A stretch of 64,000 nt of DNA from Chryseobacterium defluvii (GTDB lineage: Bacteria; Bacteroidota; Bacteroidia; Flavobacteriales; Weeksellaceae), in the NCBI RefSeq assembly GCF_003634775.1, contig NZ_RBXB01000001.1:1380997-1444996 (forward strand), read 5' to 3'. A model generated the notes under the pieces. It had not been told where the DNA came from and made no database searches. It worked only from the letters and a program-made list of their open reading frames with translations. Made by a program: the position numbers and the translations under genes. The first letter of the stretch is position 1, and the number at the start of each line of letters is the position of its first letter. This document shows positions 43,196 to 51,488 of this stretch, piece by piece.

Positions 43196-43795
43196 ATGAC
43201 GAAGAGTCCATCCACATTAGGAATTATACTTTTTATAGCTACTATGATCGTTTTTTTCATAGTATATTACTTTTTTTCCGGAATCAACTATTTTGATACA
43301 TCGCTCAAAATCAACGCATTCCTTTTGCCTGTTTTATATGCAGGTACGGCTTTCTGGTCTGTAAAATCTTACTGGAATAATCATAAGGTCGTTAGTTTCA
43401 GGGAAGCTTTCAAAAGAGCATTCGTGCCGATGTTTATCGGGGGAATTCTTTCTATTTTCAGCATATATGCTTTTTTTAATTTTGTTGATACGGATGCTAA
43501 GAAACTGTTGAACTATCAGTATGTAGAGAGACAAAAAGCCGAGTTGGACAAAGAATATACTTCAGCCAGAAAAATATTGAAACACCAGAAAGATATTGAT
43601 GAGCTGGACCAAAAATATAAAGAAAGAAGCCAGAGTTTCACTCCCGAAGCCGTTAAAGGAAAAGATATGCTTACAGCCAGTCATTTTTCCGGATATTTTG
43701 CGGCAATTCTTATATTTTATGTAGTTTTGTCATTGTTTTTCGGAGCGTTTTTCAGAACAAAAACAATCTATCAGGAAACAATCACCCAAGAATAA
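43196..43795 (+). CDS. DUF4199 membrane protein
   Basis: 199 aa. Hydrophobic segments at about residues 8-27, 40-57, 78-96 and 163-184; a charged, coiled-coil-like loop (KAELDKEYTSARKILKHQKD) lies between the third and fourth. The DUF4199 family is found mainly in Bacteroidota and its function is unknown. It is followed 17 nt later by a glycosyltransferase gene, its usual neighbour. Confidence 0.82.
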   Translation: MTKSPSTLGIILFIATMIVFFIVYYFFSGINYFDTSLKINAFLLPVLYAGTAFWSVKSYWNNHKVVSFREAFKRAFVPMFIGGILSIFSIYAFFNFVDTDAKKLLNYQYVERQKAELDKEYTSARKILKHQKDIDELDQKYKERSQSFTPEAVKGKDMLTASHFSGYFAAILIFYVVLSLFFGAFFRTKTIYQETITQE

Positions 43796-43812
43796 ATTTT
43801 TACCAGAATTAA

Positions 43813-44763
43813 ATGAAAGTATCTATAGTTATTCCGCTATTGAATGAGGAAGCCTCTTTGGAAGAGCTTTTTTCAAGAATCGATGATGTTTGTAGGACCA
43901 ACAGCTTATCCTATGAAATATGGTTCGTAGACGACGGAAGTACAGACTTATCATGGAATATCATCGAGAACCTGAAAATACAGCATCCTCAGATTCATGC
44001 GATTAAGTTTTCCAGAAATTATGGAAAATCGCAGGCACTACACGCTGCTTTTGAAAGGGCAAACGGGGATGTGGTCATCACTATGGATGCCGATCTTCAG
44101 GATTTTCCGGAAGAAATTCCTGAATTATATAACATGGTAATAGAGGATAATTATGATATTGTTTCCGGATGGAAAAAGAAACGTTTCGATAATGTAATGA
44201 CGAAAAATGTTCCCTCCAAACTATTCAACGCTGCTGCCAGAAAAGTATCCGGAGTGTATCTGCATGATTTCAACTGTGGTTTGAAAGCCTATAAAAAACA
44301 AGTGGTAAAATCGATTGATGTATATGGAGATATGCATAGATATATCCCGGTTTTGGCTGCTAATGCAGGCTTCAGAAGAATTACGGAAAAAGAAGTACAG
44401 CATCAGGCAAGGCCTTACGGAACCTCAAAATTCGGAACGGAAAGATTCATTCGTGGATTTTTAGACCTCATAACCCTTTGGTTTGTAAGTCGTTTCGGAG
44501 GAAGACCCATGCATTTTTTCGGAGCGGTGGGAACCTTGATGTTTATTGTAGGGTTTCTTTCTGCTCTTTGGTTGGGAATCTCCAAATTAATTGACGTTTC
44601 CAAAGGAATTTACGGACATCTGATTACCAGTAACCCTTGGTTTTACATTGCCTTGACTATGATGATCATGGGGACACTGCTTTTTATAGCAGGATTTTTA
44701 GGAGAAATGATTATCAGAACCAACAGAGAACATAAGAATTACAATATTGATGAAGTGATTTAA
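43813..44763 (+). CDS. Family 2 glycosyltransferase (DPM1/polyprenyl-phosphate type)
   Basis: 316 aa. The GT-A domain begins KVSIVIPLLNEEASLEELF, with WFVDDGSTDLSW near residue 38 and the DxD motif in VITMDADLQDFPEE near residue 95. The C-terminal 90 residues have two membrane segments (about 236-260 and 275-297), as in undecaprenyl-phosphate sugar transferases that load a lipid carrier. It sits after DUF4199 and ends one base before a GIN-domain lipoprotein gene, so the three form an operon. Confidence 0.9.
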   Translation: MKVSIVIPLLNEEASLEELFSRIDDVCRTNSLSYEIWFVDDGSTDLSWNIIENLKIQHPQIHAIKFSRNYGKSQALHAAFERANGDVVITMDADLQDFPEEIPELYNMVIEDNYDIVSGWKKKRFDNVMTKNVPSKLFNAAARKVSGVYLHDFNCGLKAYKKQVVKSIDVYGDMHRYIPVLAANAGFRRITEKEVQHQARPYGTSKFGTERFIRGFLDLITLWFVSRFGGRPMHFFGAVGTLMFIVGFLSALWLGISKLIDVSKGIYGHLITSNPWFYIALTMMIMGTLLFIAGFLGEMIIRTNREHKNYNIDEVI

Positions 44764-44764
44764 T

Positions 44765-45466
44765 ATGAAGAATCTTTTATACGGAATAGCCGTTTTTGCA
44801 TTAGTCTCCTGTGGAAAAATTTCTCCAAAAGGAAATATTGAAAATAAAACAGTGGATGTTTCAGAGTTTGTAAATCTTGATATGGATGGAAAATTCCGTG
44901 TATTCTATGCAAGAGGAATGAAGAATTTTGTGGAAATAGAAACCTATCCGAATGTTACCAATAACTTAGATATTGATGTGAAAGATAAAACACTTTTCAT
45001 TAAAGAAAAAAGAGGAACAAAAGGGGTAGATTTTTATAACATAACCATTTATTCAAAATATAATCTTGAAAAAGTTTCTATTTCGGATTCCGTGGAAATG
45101 AATATTTCAAGTGAAATAAAAACCGATAATTTTAGGCTCAATTTGAAAAATAACGCTACTTTTATGGGTTCGGTAAACACCAGAAGGGCAGAAATAGAAA
45201 TGCAGAACAGAAGCAGGGCCAACTTTCGTGGGTTTACTAAACAGGCGGTGATCAAGATTTCAGATACAGCAAGTTTAATTGCTCCTTACTGGAAAATCGA
45301 CAACCTGGATATTGATTCCAAAAACGGGAATTATGCAGAAGTGAATGTAAAAGATTCTCTAAAAGGACATATCCAGAATACCGCGAAATTTTTGTATTAT
45401 AACGACCCGATTCGAGCGTTTAAGATAGATAAAACAACAAAGGTTGAGAATAAAAAACTGGAATAA
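44765..45466 (+). CDS. DUF2807 (GIN domain) lipoprotein
   Basis: 233 aa with lipobox LVSC, Cys16. The body is a beta-helix-like GIN domain with repeating short strands: VNLDMDGKFRVFYARG, LNLKNNATFMGSV and AEIEMQNRSRANFRG. These head domains occur in putative autotransporter adhesins of Bacteroidota. It follows the glycosyltransferase gene by one base and so is co-translated with it. It is probably outer-membrane anchored. Function is unproven. Confidence 0.82.
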   Translation: MKNLLYGIAVFALVSCGKISPKGNIENKTVDVSEFVNLDMDGKFRVFYARGMKNFVEIETYPNVTNNLDIDVKDKTLFIKEKRGTKGVDFYNITIYSKYNLEKVSISDSVEMNISSEIKTDNFRLNLKNNATFMGSVNTRRAEIEMQNRSRANFRGFTKQAVIKISDTASLIAPYWKIDNLDIDSKNGNYAEVNVKDSLKGHIQNTAKFLYYNDPIRAFKIDKTTKVENKKLE

Positions 45467-45469
45467 GCA

Positions 45470-45700
45470 AAGGCTGGAAGTCTGAAGCAGGATGAAGGAA
45501 GATTTCCAGCTGCCAACTTCAATCTTCCAACCCAAAAAGAAAGAACAATGAGTTTATATAATGAAAGTTATAACCTGATGAATCAAATTATAGCTTTCAG
45601 AAACCAAATAAAGGAATAATGAATAATAAGCTGAAACTTTGAAACAGGATAATGGAAAACTTCCAGCTCCCAGCTTCAATCTTCCAGCCCAAAAACGAAA
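45470..45700. repeat. Paired CTGGAAG-type hairpin repeats
   Basis: Two diverged direct copies of a unit run at about 45495-45537 and 45640-45695, sharing the tail CTTCAATCTTCCA(A/G)CCCAAAA. Inside each, GGCTGGAAGTCTGAAG-like arms oppose CTTCAATCTTCCAACC, forming imperfect hairpins. They sit between the GIN lipoprotein and the phosphosugar mutase genes and spill into the false N-terminal extension of the mutase. The repeat has the look of a MITE or of the decayed inverted ends of a small element. Confidence 0.6.
45547..45618 (+). pseudogene. Possible 3-prime remnant between the CTGGAAG repeats
   Basis: A 23-codon frame, MSLYNESYNLMNQIIAFRNQ plus IKE, lies exactly between the two hairpin repeats. 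Its helical, amphipathic character and length suit the last helix of a four-helix-bundle protein, as in the elements at 47.4 and 48.9 kb, but the match is too short to be sure. It may also be a chance frame. Confidence 0.25.
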
Positions 45701-45707
45701 TACAAAT

Positions 45708-47423
45708 ATGACAACATTAGAAAAAGCAAAACTTTGGTTAAGCGATACCTTTGATCAGGAAACAAGAGATGCTGTTCAATTACTGATTGATAGTAATTCT
45801 CCCGATCTGGAAGACTCTTTCTACAGAGAATTGGAGTTCGGAACAGGAGGTATGCGTGGAATTATGGGTGTTGGAACCAATCGTTTAAATAAGTATACAT
45901 TAGGTCAAGCTACACAGGGGCTTGCGAACTATATGCTGAAGCAGTTTCCTAATGAAGAAATTAAAGTAGCTATTGCCTACGACGTTAGAAATAATTCAAA
46001 AGAATTTGGAAAACTGGTTGCTGATGTTTTAACGGCAAACGGAATCAAGGTGCTTCTTTTTAAAGATCACAGACCAACGCCTGAATTGTCATTTACCGTT
46101 CGTGATAAAAATTGTAACGGAGGAATCGTATTGACCGCCTCTCACAATCCACCGGAATATAACGGCTACAAAGTATATTGGAATGACGGGGCACAAATTG
46201 TTCCTCCGCATGATGAAGCCATTATCAACGAAGTATATTCCGTAAAATTTGATGAAATCAAGTTCAATGGAAATGATGACCTGATCGAATGGATAGGAGA
46301 AGAACAGGATGATGTGTATATTGATGCGTGTATTGAAAACTCTACCTATCAGAACGTAGGAAAAGAAAATTTAAATATCGTTTTCACCTCTATTCATGGA
46401 ACAACGTATACAACAGTTCCTAAAGCTTTAGAAAAAGCAGGTTTCAAGAAAATTGACCTGGTAAGGGAACAAATGATCCCGAGCGGAAATTTCCCAACGG
46501 TAGATTCTCCAAACCCGGAAGAACCCGCAGCGTTGGAAATGGCAATGGATCTGGCAAAAATTACCAACGCAGACATCGTTATCGGAACAGATCCGGATGG
46601 AGACAGATTGGGGATTGCCGTAAGAAACCTTGACGGTGAAATGCAGTTACTGAACGGAAATCAAACCAACACTATTCTTACTTATTATATTCTGAATGAA
46701 TGGAGAAAACAGGATAGAATAACAGGAAGCGAATTCATTGGTTCTACTATCGTAACTTCAGATATTTTCTTCGATATCGCTCAGAAATTCGGAGTTCAGT
46801 GTAAAGCGGGACTTACAGGATTCAAATGGATCGGTAAAATGATCCGTGAAGCCGAAGGAAAAGAAAAATTTGTCTGTGGTGGGGAAGAAAGCTTCGGATT
46901 TATGACCGGAGATTTTGTTCGCGATAAAGATTCTTGCGGAAGTATCGTTCTGGCCTGTGAAATTGCAGCATGGTGTAAAGCCAACGGAAGAACAATGTAC
47001 CAGTACATGATCGAGGTTTACGAAAATGTGGGAATGTACTATGAAGGATTGGTCAACCTTGTCAGAAAAGGAAAAGACGGAGCAGAAGAAATCCAGAATA
47101 TGATGAAGAATTTCCGTGAAAACCCACCTAAGCAATTAGCAGGTTCTTTAGTGGAAGAAGTGAAAGATTTTAAAGAGCAGACCAATTTCATCGTATCTCA
47201 AAACGAGAAGAAAGTGATGAATGACATTCCAAAATCGAATGTACTGATTTATTACACTCAGGATGGAACTAAAGTTTGTGTGAGACCTTCAGGGACAGAA
47301 CCGAAAATTAAATTTTATATCTCAGTAAAAGATTCCATCACTTCTGAAGCAGATTTCAGAGAGAAATTGCAGATTTTGGAAGCGAAAATAGAGCAGGTAA
47401 AAAACGACTTGCAGTTAACATAA
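45708..47423 (+). CDS. Phosphoglucomutase/phosphomannomutase family protein
   Basis: 571 aa from ATG 45708; the frame is open 23 codons upstream only because the repeat there lacks a stop. The active-site Ser is in VLTASHNPPEYNGYKVYW, the Mg loop is GTDPDGDRLGIAV, the sugar loop is CGGEESFGFMTGDFVRDKD and the phosphate loop is RPSGTEPKIKFYI, the four loops of the alpha-phosphohexomutase superfamily. It converts between hexose 1- and 6-phosphates. Kdo synthesis (kdsB downstream) makes a supply role in envelope sugars plausible, though not proven. Confidence 0.93.
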   Translation: MTTLEKAKLWLSDTFDQETRDAVQLLIDSNSPDLEDSFYRELEFGTGGMRGIMGVGTNRLNKYTLGQATQGLANYMLKQFPNEEIKVAIAYDVRNNSKEFGKLVADVLTANGIKVLLFKDHRPTPELSFTVRDKNCNGGIVLTASHNPPEYNGYKVYWNDGAQIVPPHDEAIINEVYSVKFDEIKFNGNDDLIEWIGEEQDDVYIDACIENSTYQNVGKENLNIVFTSIHGTTYTTVPKALEKAGFKKIDLVREQMIPSGNFPTVDSPNPEEPAALEMAMDLAKITNADIVIGTDPDGDRLGIAVRNLDGEMQLLNGNQTNTILTYYILNEWRKQDRITGSEFIGSTIVTSDIFFDIAQKFGVQCKAGLTGFKWIGKMIREAEGKEKFVCGGEESFGFMTGDFVRDKDSCGSIVLACEIAAWCKANGRTMYQYMIEVYENVGMYYEGLVNLVRKGKDGAEEIQNMMKNFRENPPKQLAGSLVEEVKDFKEQTNFIVSQNEKKVMNDIPKSNVLIYYTQDGTKVCVRPSGTEPKIKFYISVKDSITSEADFREKLQILEAKIEQVKNDLQLT

Positions 47424-47573
47424 GCATGAGTTAGAAGTTATGAGCTATGAATTATGAGTGAAAGCATTATCCGGAAAATCCGGCAATGGAAATTTTAAAA
47501 ATGATACGGAGCATAATCATCACTACAAAAATAAAACTCATAACTCATAATTAATAACTTATAACAGTAATAA
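47424..47573. mobile_element. Internally deleted mini-element with GTTATGA terminal repeats
   Basis: The left end (47424-47460) and right end (47535-47570) form an inverted pair of GTTATGA/TCATAAC-like heptads. The left repeat contains ATG AGT GAA AGC, the same start as in the fuller copy at 48884. The last codons EILKMIRSIIITTK of the four-helix-bundle frame are found at 47489-47530, so the middle, about 270 nt, is deleted. It lies between the phosphosugar mutase and the aminotransferase genes. Confidence 0.65.
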
Positions 47574-47595
47574 GATAACATAAATAAAAATAAAA

Positions 47596-48849
47596 GTGAA
47601 AGTTTCAAAATTAGCGGCGAACCTGATTGGTTCTGAAATTGTAAAAATTGGTAATGAAGTAAATGAATTAAAGGCGAAAGGAGCAGAAATAGCCAATCTT
47701 ACTATTGGTGATCTGAATTCCAATATCTATCCGATACCGGCAAAGTTGAAGGAAGAGATTCAGAAAGCTTATCAGAATAATCTGACAAATTATCCGCCTG
47801 CTAATGGACTTTTATCTTTAAGAAAAGAAGTTTCCAAAGACTTAAAAAACAGATGGAATTTGGAATATTCCCCGAATGATATTTTGATCACAGCAGGTTC
47901 AAGACCTTTGATCTATGCTGTCTACAAAACCATCGTTGATGAAGGGGATAAAGTAGTGTATCCAACTCCATCCTGGAATAACAATCACTACGCATATCTT
48001 ACTTCAGCGAACGGAGTGGAAGTAAAAACAACTCCTGAAAATAATTTCCTGCCTACAGCAGATGACTTAAGACCTCATTTGGAAGGAGCTGTTTTACTGG
48101 CATTGTGTTCTCCATTAAACCCAACGGGAACAATGTTCACCAAAGACCAGCTTTCAGAAATCTGCGAATTGGTCTTAGCTGAGAACAAAAAAAGAGGTGA
48201 GAATGAAAAGCCGTTGTACTTAATGTATGACCAGATTTATTCAAACCTTACATTCGGGGCAAAACACTTCGATCCTGTTTCCCTTTTCCCTGAAATGAAA
48301 GAATATACTGTTTACATCGATGGAATTTCCAAATGCCTTGCTGCGACAGGAGTTCGTGTAGGGTGGGGATTCGGTCCTGCTCATATCATTGATAAAATGA
48401 AAGCCCTTCTTACACACGTTGGAGCCTGGGCACCAAAACCGGAACAGGAAGCTACTGCAAAATTCTATGAAGAGCCTGAAAATGTGGATACTTTTGTAGA
48501 AGACTTTAAAGCAAAGCTTGAGGCAAGTTTAAAAATTCTTCACAATGGAATTCAGGACTTAAAAGGAAAAGGATTAGCTGTAGAAAGCATTGAACCGATG
48601 GGAGCATTGTACCTTACCATCAAATTAGATTACATCGGAAAAACAAAACCGGATGGATCTGTTATTGAAAATTCATCAGATTTAGTATTCTATCTGATCA
48701 ACGAAGCGGGTGTGGCTTTAGTTCCGTTCTCAGCATTTGGAGAAGATAAATCCGAGCCTTGGTTCCGTGCTTCAGTAGGAGGATTAGACATCCATGAAAT
48801 TGAAGTGATGATGCCAAAATTGGAAAACGCATTAAACAATTTGAAATAA
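47596..48849 (+). CDS. Class I/II pyridoxal phosphate aminotransferase
   Basis: 417 aa with a GTG start. The fold-type I motifs are LTIGDLNSNIYPIP near residue 35, NYPPANGLLSLRKEVS near 75, SPLNPTGTMFTKDQL near 180, YDQIYSNLTFG near 215 and the PLP lysine in YIDGISKCLAATGVRVGW near 250. Substrate is uncertain; relatives are aspartate- or aromatic-type aminotransferases. Both flanking intergenic regions are occupied by decayed GTTATGA mini-elements. Confidence 0.9.
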   Translation: MKVSKLAANLIGSEIVKIGNEVNELKAKGAEIANLTIGDLNSNIYPIPAKLKEEIQKAYQNNLTNYPPANGLLSLRKEVSKDLKNRWNLEYSPNDILITAGSRPLIYAVYKTIVDEGDKVVYPTPSWNNNHYAYLTSANGVEVKTTPENNFLPTADDLRPHLEGAVLLALCSPLNPTGTMFTKDQLSEICELVLAENKKRGENEKPLYLMYDQIYSNLTFGAKHFDPVSLFPEMKEYTVYIDGISKCLAATGVRVGWGFGPAHIIDKMKALLTHVGAWAPKPEQEATAKFYEEPENVDTFVEDFKAKLEASLKILHNGIQDLKGKGLAVESIEPMGALYLTIKLDYIGKTKPDGSVIENSSDLVFYLINEAGVALVPFSAFGEDKSEPWFRASVGGLDIHEIEVMMPKLENALNNLK

Positions 48850-49271
48850 AACCCATAGAGTTATAAGTTGTGAGTTATGAATTATGAGTGAGAGCATTGT
48901 TGGGAAAAAGAGTTTTGAATTTGCGGTAGATATTGTTAACTTTTATAAAAAAATTACTACTGAAAAAGAGAATTTGTTTTATCCAAACAATTACTTCGTT
49001 CAGGAACTTCTGTTGGAGCTAATATTAGAGAAGCCTTAAATGCACAAAGCAAAATGGATTTCATCCATAAGCTGTCTATTTCTCAAAAAGAATGTGACGA
49101 AACAGTTTACTGGCTTGAGCTACTATTTGCTACAGATTACATTTCTAAAGAAGAGTTTGAAAATTTAAAAAATAAGGCTTTAGAGATATTGAAAATGATA
49201 CGAAGTATTATAATAACTACAAAAAGTAAAAACTCATAATTCACAACTCATAACTCATAACTCATAACTTT
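48850..49271. mobile_element. GTTATGA-bounded mini-element carrying a four-helix-bundle frame
   Basis: A 422-nt unit. The left end (GAGTTATAAGTTGTGAGTT then ATGAATTATGAGTG, 48857-48890) and the right end, read on the other strand (GAGTTATGAGTTATGAGTTG then TGAATTATGAGT), form inverted repeats of about 32 nt made of tandem GTTATGA heptads. The enclosed frame starts with the ATG inside the left repeat (48884) and stops with the TAA inside the right repeat (49237-49239). No transposase, integrase or reverse transcriptase is present. Confidence 0.65.
48884..49239 (+). pseudogene. Four-helix-bundle (S23/IVP-like) protein, frameshifted
   Basis: Reads MSESIVGKKSFEFAVDIVNF, then ...YKKITTEKE, and in the next frame EFVLSKQLLRSGTSVGANIR, ...EALNAQSKMDFIHKL, QKECDETVYWLELLF, and EILKMIRSIIITTKSKNS. 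The frames join if one A is added to the A5 run at about 48961-48969, so a single-base deletion has broken the gene. The RSGTSVGANIREA core and the QKECDE-xYWLELL helix are the S23/IVP four-helix-bundle signature, related in fold to Avd of diversity-generating retroelements. Members lie in 23S rRNA intervening sequences and as stand-alone genes. Role unknown. Confidence 0.8.
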
Positions 49272-49272
49272 T

Positions 49273-49995
49273 ATGAAAATAATCGCAGTCATTCCCGCTC
49301 GTTATGAGGCAAGCCGTTTTCCCGGAAAATTGATGCAGATTTTAGGAGAAAAAACGGTCATTACAACGACGTATCGAAATGTTGTTGAAACTGGCTTATT
49401 CGATGAAGTTTTTGTTGCCACAGACTCTGAAATTATTTTTGATGAAATTGTGAATAATGGCGGAAAAGCTGTTATGACGGGACAGCATGAAACGGGAAGT
49501 GACCGTATTGCAGAAGCGGTACAGAATATAGATTGTGATATTGTGATCAATGTTCAGGGAGATGAGCCTTTCCTGAAATTAGAACCTTTGAAGCAATTGA
49601 TTGAAGTATTTAAAGAAGATCATAATCAGGAAATCTCTTTAGCCTCTTTAAAAATAAAGCTTTCCGAAAAAGAAGAAATAGAAAATCCGAATAACGTAAA
49701 AGTGATTACGGATAATAATGGTTTTGCCTTATATTTCAGCCGTTCTGTAATTCCTTTCCACAGGGAAATTTCTTATGATGTAAGCTATTTTAAGCATATT
49801 GGTGTGTATGCATTCAGAAAGCATGCTTTGCTCCAGTTTTCAAAGCTGGAAATGAAACCTTTGGAAATATCTGAAAAAATTGAATGTATCCGATATCTGG
49901 AATATGGTATGAAAATCAAAATGATAGAAACCAATTTCATCGGAGTAGGAATAGATACACCGGAAGACCTGGAAAAAGCAAGAAAACTACTCTGA
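49273..49995 (+). CDS. kdsB: 3-deoxy-manno-octulosonate cytidylyltransferase
   Basis: 240-aa enzyme that makes CMP-Kdo, the activated sugar for lipopolysaccharide inner core. Signatures: [18 protein letters not shown] at the N-terminus, the [15 protein letters not shown] loop near residue 75, [11 protein letters not shown] near 95 and the SVIPFHREI segment near 160. Its start codon lies only 2 nt beyond the right end of the GTTATGA element, so the element forms its 5-prime region and might affect its expression. Confidence 0.93.
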   Translation: MKIIAVIPARYEASRFPGKLMQILGEKTVITTTYRNVVETGLFDEVFVATDSEIIFDEIVNNGGKAVMTGQHETGSDRIAEAVQNIDCDIVINVQGDEPFLKLEPLKQLIEVFKEDHNQEISLASLKIKLSEKEEIENPNNVKVITDNNGFALYFSRSVIPFHREISYDVSYFKHIGVYAFRKHALLQFSKLEMKPLEISEKIECIRYLEYGMKIKMIETNFIGVGIDTPEDLEKARKLL

Positions 49996-50136
49996 AAGTC
50001 GTAAAATTGCTTTTTTGTGAATAGGTTTTTAACAAATAGCATAGACTTTTTGCAAATTCACCTTTGCTATTCTGTAAATCTATTTTTCAGTCATTACTTT
50101 AGCATATTATTAACAAAAGAATTCACCACAAAGCCT

Positions 50137-50144
50137 TATATTTG
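50137..50144 (+). promoter_or_regulatory. TATATTTG -7 box before the LolA-like gene
   Basis: TATATTTG lies 19 nt before ATG 50164. Confidence 0.45.
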
Positions 50145-50163
50145 AATTGATAAAATTGAATTA

Positions 50164-50826
50164 ATGAAGAAATTAGTTTTAGTATTGATCCTGATATTCT
50201 CTCAATTATCCTTTGCGCAAACGGCGAAGGAAATTATAGATAAAAATATTGAATTATCCGGAGGATTAACGAATTGGAAGCTGTTGAATTCAGTATTACT
50301 TCAAGGAAAAGTAATCCTGGGAATTAAGGATGAATATCCGATCAAGATTTACCAGCAACGTCCCAATCTTACTAAAACACTTATTACCATAGGCAACAAG
50401 GAAACACCTATTGAAGGATATGATGGTAATAAAGGGTATGCAATGAATTATGCAGCCAACAAACTTCAGGAATATAAAGATTATGTGGCAGAAAATTTCG
50501 ACAATGATTTCATCGACTGGGAAAGTAAAGGTTTTGAAGCCAAATATCTCGGAAAAGAAAAGATAGGCAATATCTACTGCCATAAAGTAGAGCTTACTAA
50601 AAATGTCAATAAAAACATATACTATTTCGATGCAAAGACGTACATGCTTTTAAGGGAAGTAAAGAAAGATGAAACGTTGAATTATTCTGAGTATAAAAAA
50701 GTTGGAAATCTTACAATGCCTTTCAGAATTGAATCTTTAAGCCCTAAAAAAGATGGAGATTATGTAATGCTCATCAATAAAATTGATATCAACAAAGTAT
50801 TCCCTGCCAATACTTTTAAGTTTTAA
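50164..50826 (+). CDS. Secreted LolA/outer-membrane-lipoprotein-sorting-like protein
   Basis: 220 aa, signal peptide ending LSFAQ (residues 1-19). The mature part starts TAKEIIDKNIELSGG and continues as a half-barrel-like strand series: KIYQQRPNLTKTLITIGN, YGNK-like segments, KVELTKNVNKNIYYFDAKTY and YKKVGNLTMPFRIES. This is the composition of LolA/LolB-like and DUF4292-related periplasmic carriers. Specific role not known. It probably shares a transcript with the glutathione peroxidase gene 15 nt downstream. Confidence 0.7.
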   Translation: MKKLVLVLILIFSQLSFAQTAKEIIDKNIELSGGLTNWKLLNSVLLQGKVILGIKDEYPIKIYQQRPNLTKTLITIGNKETPIEGYDGNKGYAMNYAANKLQEYKDYVAENFDNDFIDWESKGFEAKYLGKEKIGNIYCHKVELTKNVNKNIYYFDAKTYMLLREVKKDETLNYSEYKKVGNLTMPFRIESLSPKKDGDYVMLINKIDINKVFPANTFKF

Positions 50827-50841
50827 ACAACAATAATAAAT

Positions 50842-51417
50842 ATGAAAAAGATTTTTTTAGTACTGCTTTCTTTTGTTGCATTTTTACAAAGCTGCACCAA
50901 TCAGAAAAGTGAAATCTCTAAAGCTAAAACCAACGAACTTATGGGAAAAACGATATACGACTTCAAAGTGGAAAGCCTTGATGGCAAAGAAATCAACTTT
51001 GCAGATTTTAAAGGAAAGAAAATCCTTATTGTTAATACAGCTTCCGAATGCGGTTTTACCCCACAATATGCCGATTTGGAAAAAGTATATGAAGATTATA
51101 AAGATAAATTGGTAGTTGTAGGTTTCCCGGCCAATAATTTTGGTGGGCAGGAACCCGGAACGAATACTGAGATCGGAGCTTTTTGCCAGAAAAATTATGG
51201 AGTAACATTCCCTATGGCTGCAAAAGTTTCCGTAAAAGGTGACGACACAGCTCCGATATTCAAATATTTAACGGAAAAAGACTTAAACGGAGTGAAAAAC
51301 ACAACCATCCTTTGGAACTTCACCAAATTTTTAGTGGACGAAAACGGAAAACTGGTTGATTCCTTCGTAAGTACTACGAAACCTACGGATGAAGCGATTA
51401 CGAAGTATTTGAAATAA
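50842..51417 (+). CDS. Glutathione peroxidase-like thiol peroxidase, lipoprotein
   Basis: 191 aa with lipobox LQSC, Cys18. The peroxidatic Cys70 is in NTASECGFTPQYADLE; the tetrad Gln103 is in NNFGGQEPGTN and Trp in ILWNFTKFLVD near residue 155. No Cys is seen at the usual resolving position of atypical 2-Cys forms beyond Cys114 (IGAFCQKNYG), which may serve. It is likely to reduce peroxides in the envelope with thioredoxin-like donors. It ends at a strong terminator. Confidence 0.9.
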   Translation: MKKIFLVLLSFVAFLQSCTNQKSEISKAKTNELMGKTIYDFKVESLDGKEINFADFKGKKILIVNTASECGFTPQYADLEKVYEDYKDKLVVVGFPANNFGGQEPGTNTEIGAFCQKNYGVTFPMAAKVSVKGDDTAPIFKYLTEKDLNGVKNTTILWNFTKFLVDENGKLVDSFVSTTKPTDEAITKYLK

Positions 51418-51428
51418 ATATTAAATAT

Positions 51429-51471
51429 AAAAAAGGTTCTGGCGGTGTGAAACACCGCCAGAACCTTTTTT
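51429..51471. terminator. Strong bidirectional terminator
   Basis: A 20-bp perfect stem with core GGTTCTGGCGGTGT and loop GAA, with A and T tracts on either side, between the converging glutathione peroxidase and oxidoreductase genes. Confidence 0.9.
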
Positions 51472-51488
51472 ATTACTTATTGATCCAG

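Noticed and set aside
45639..45707. N-terminal extension of the phosphosugar mutase
   Set aside because: These codons fall in the CTGGAAG repeat; the family start is the ATG at 45708.
49054..49239. 61-residue stand-alone protein
   Set aside because: It is only the C-terminal half of the frameshifted four-helix-bundle gene starting at 48884; the missing front is in another frame.
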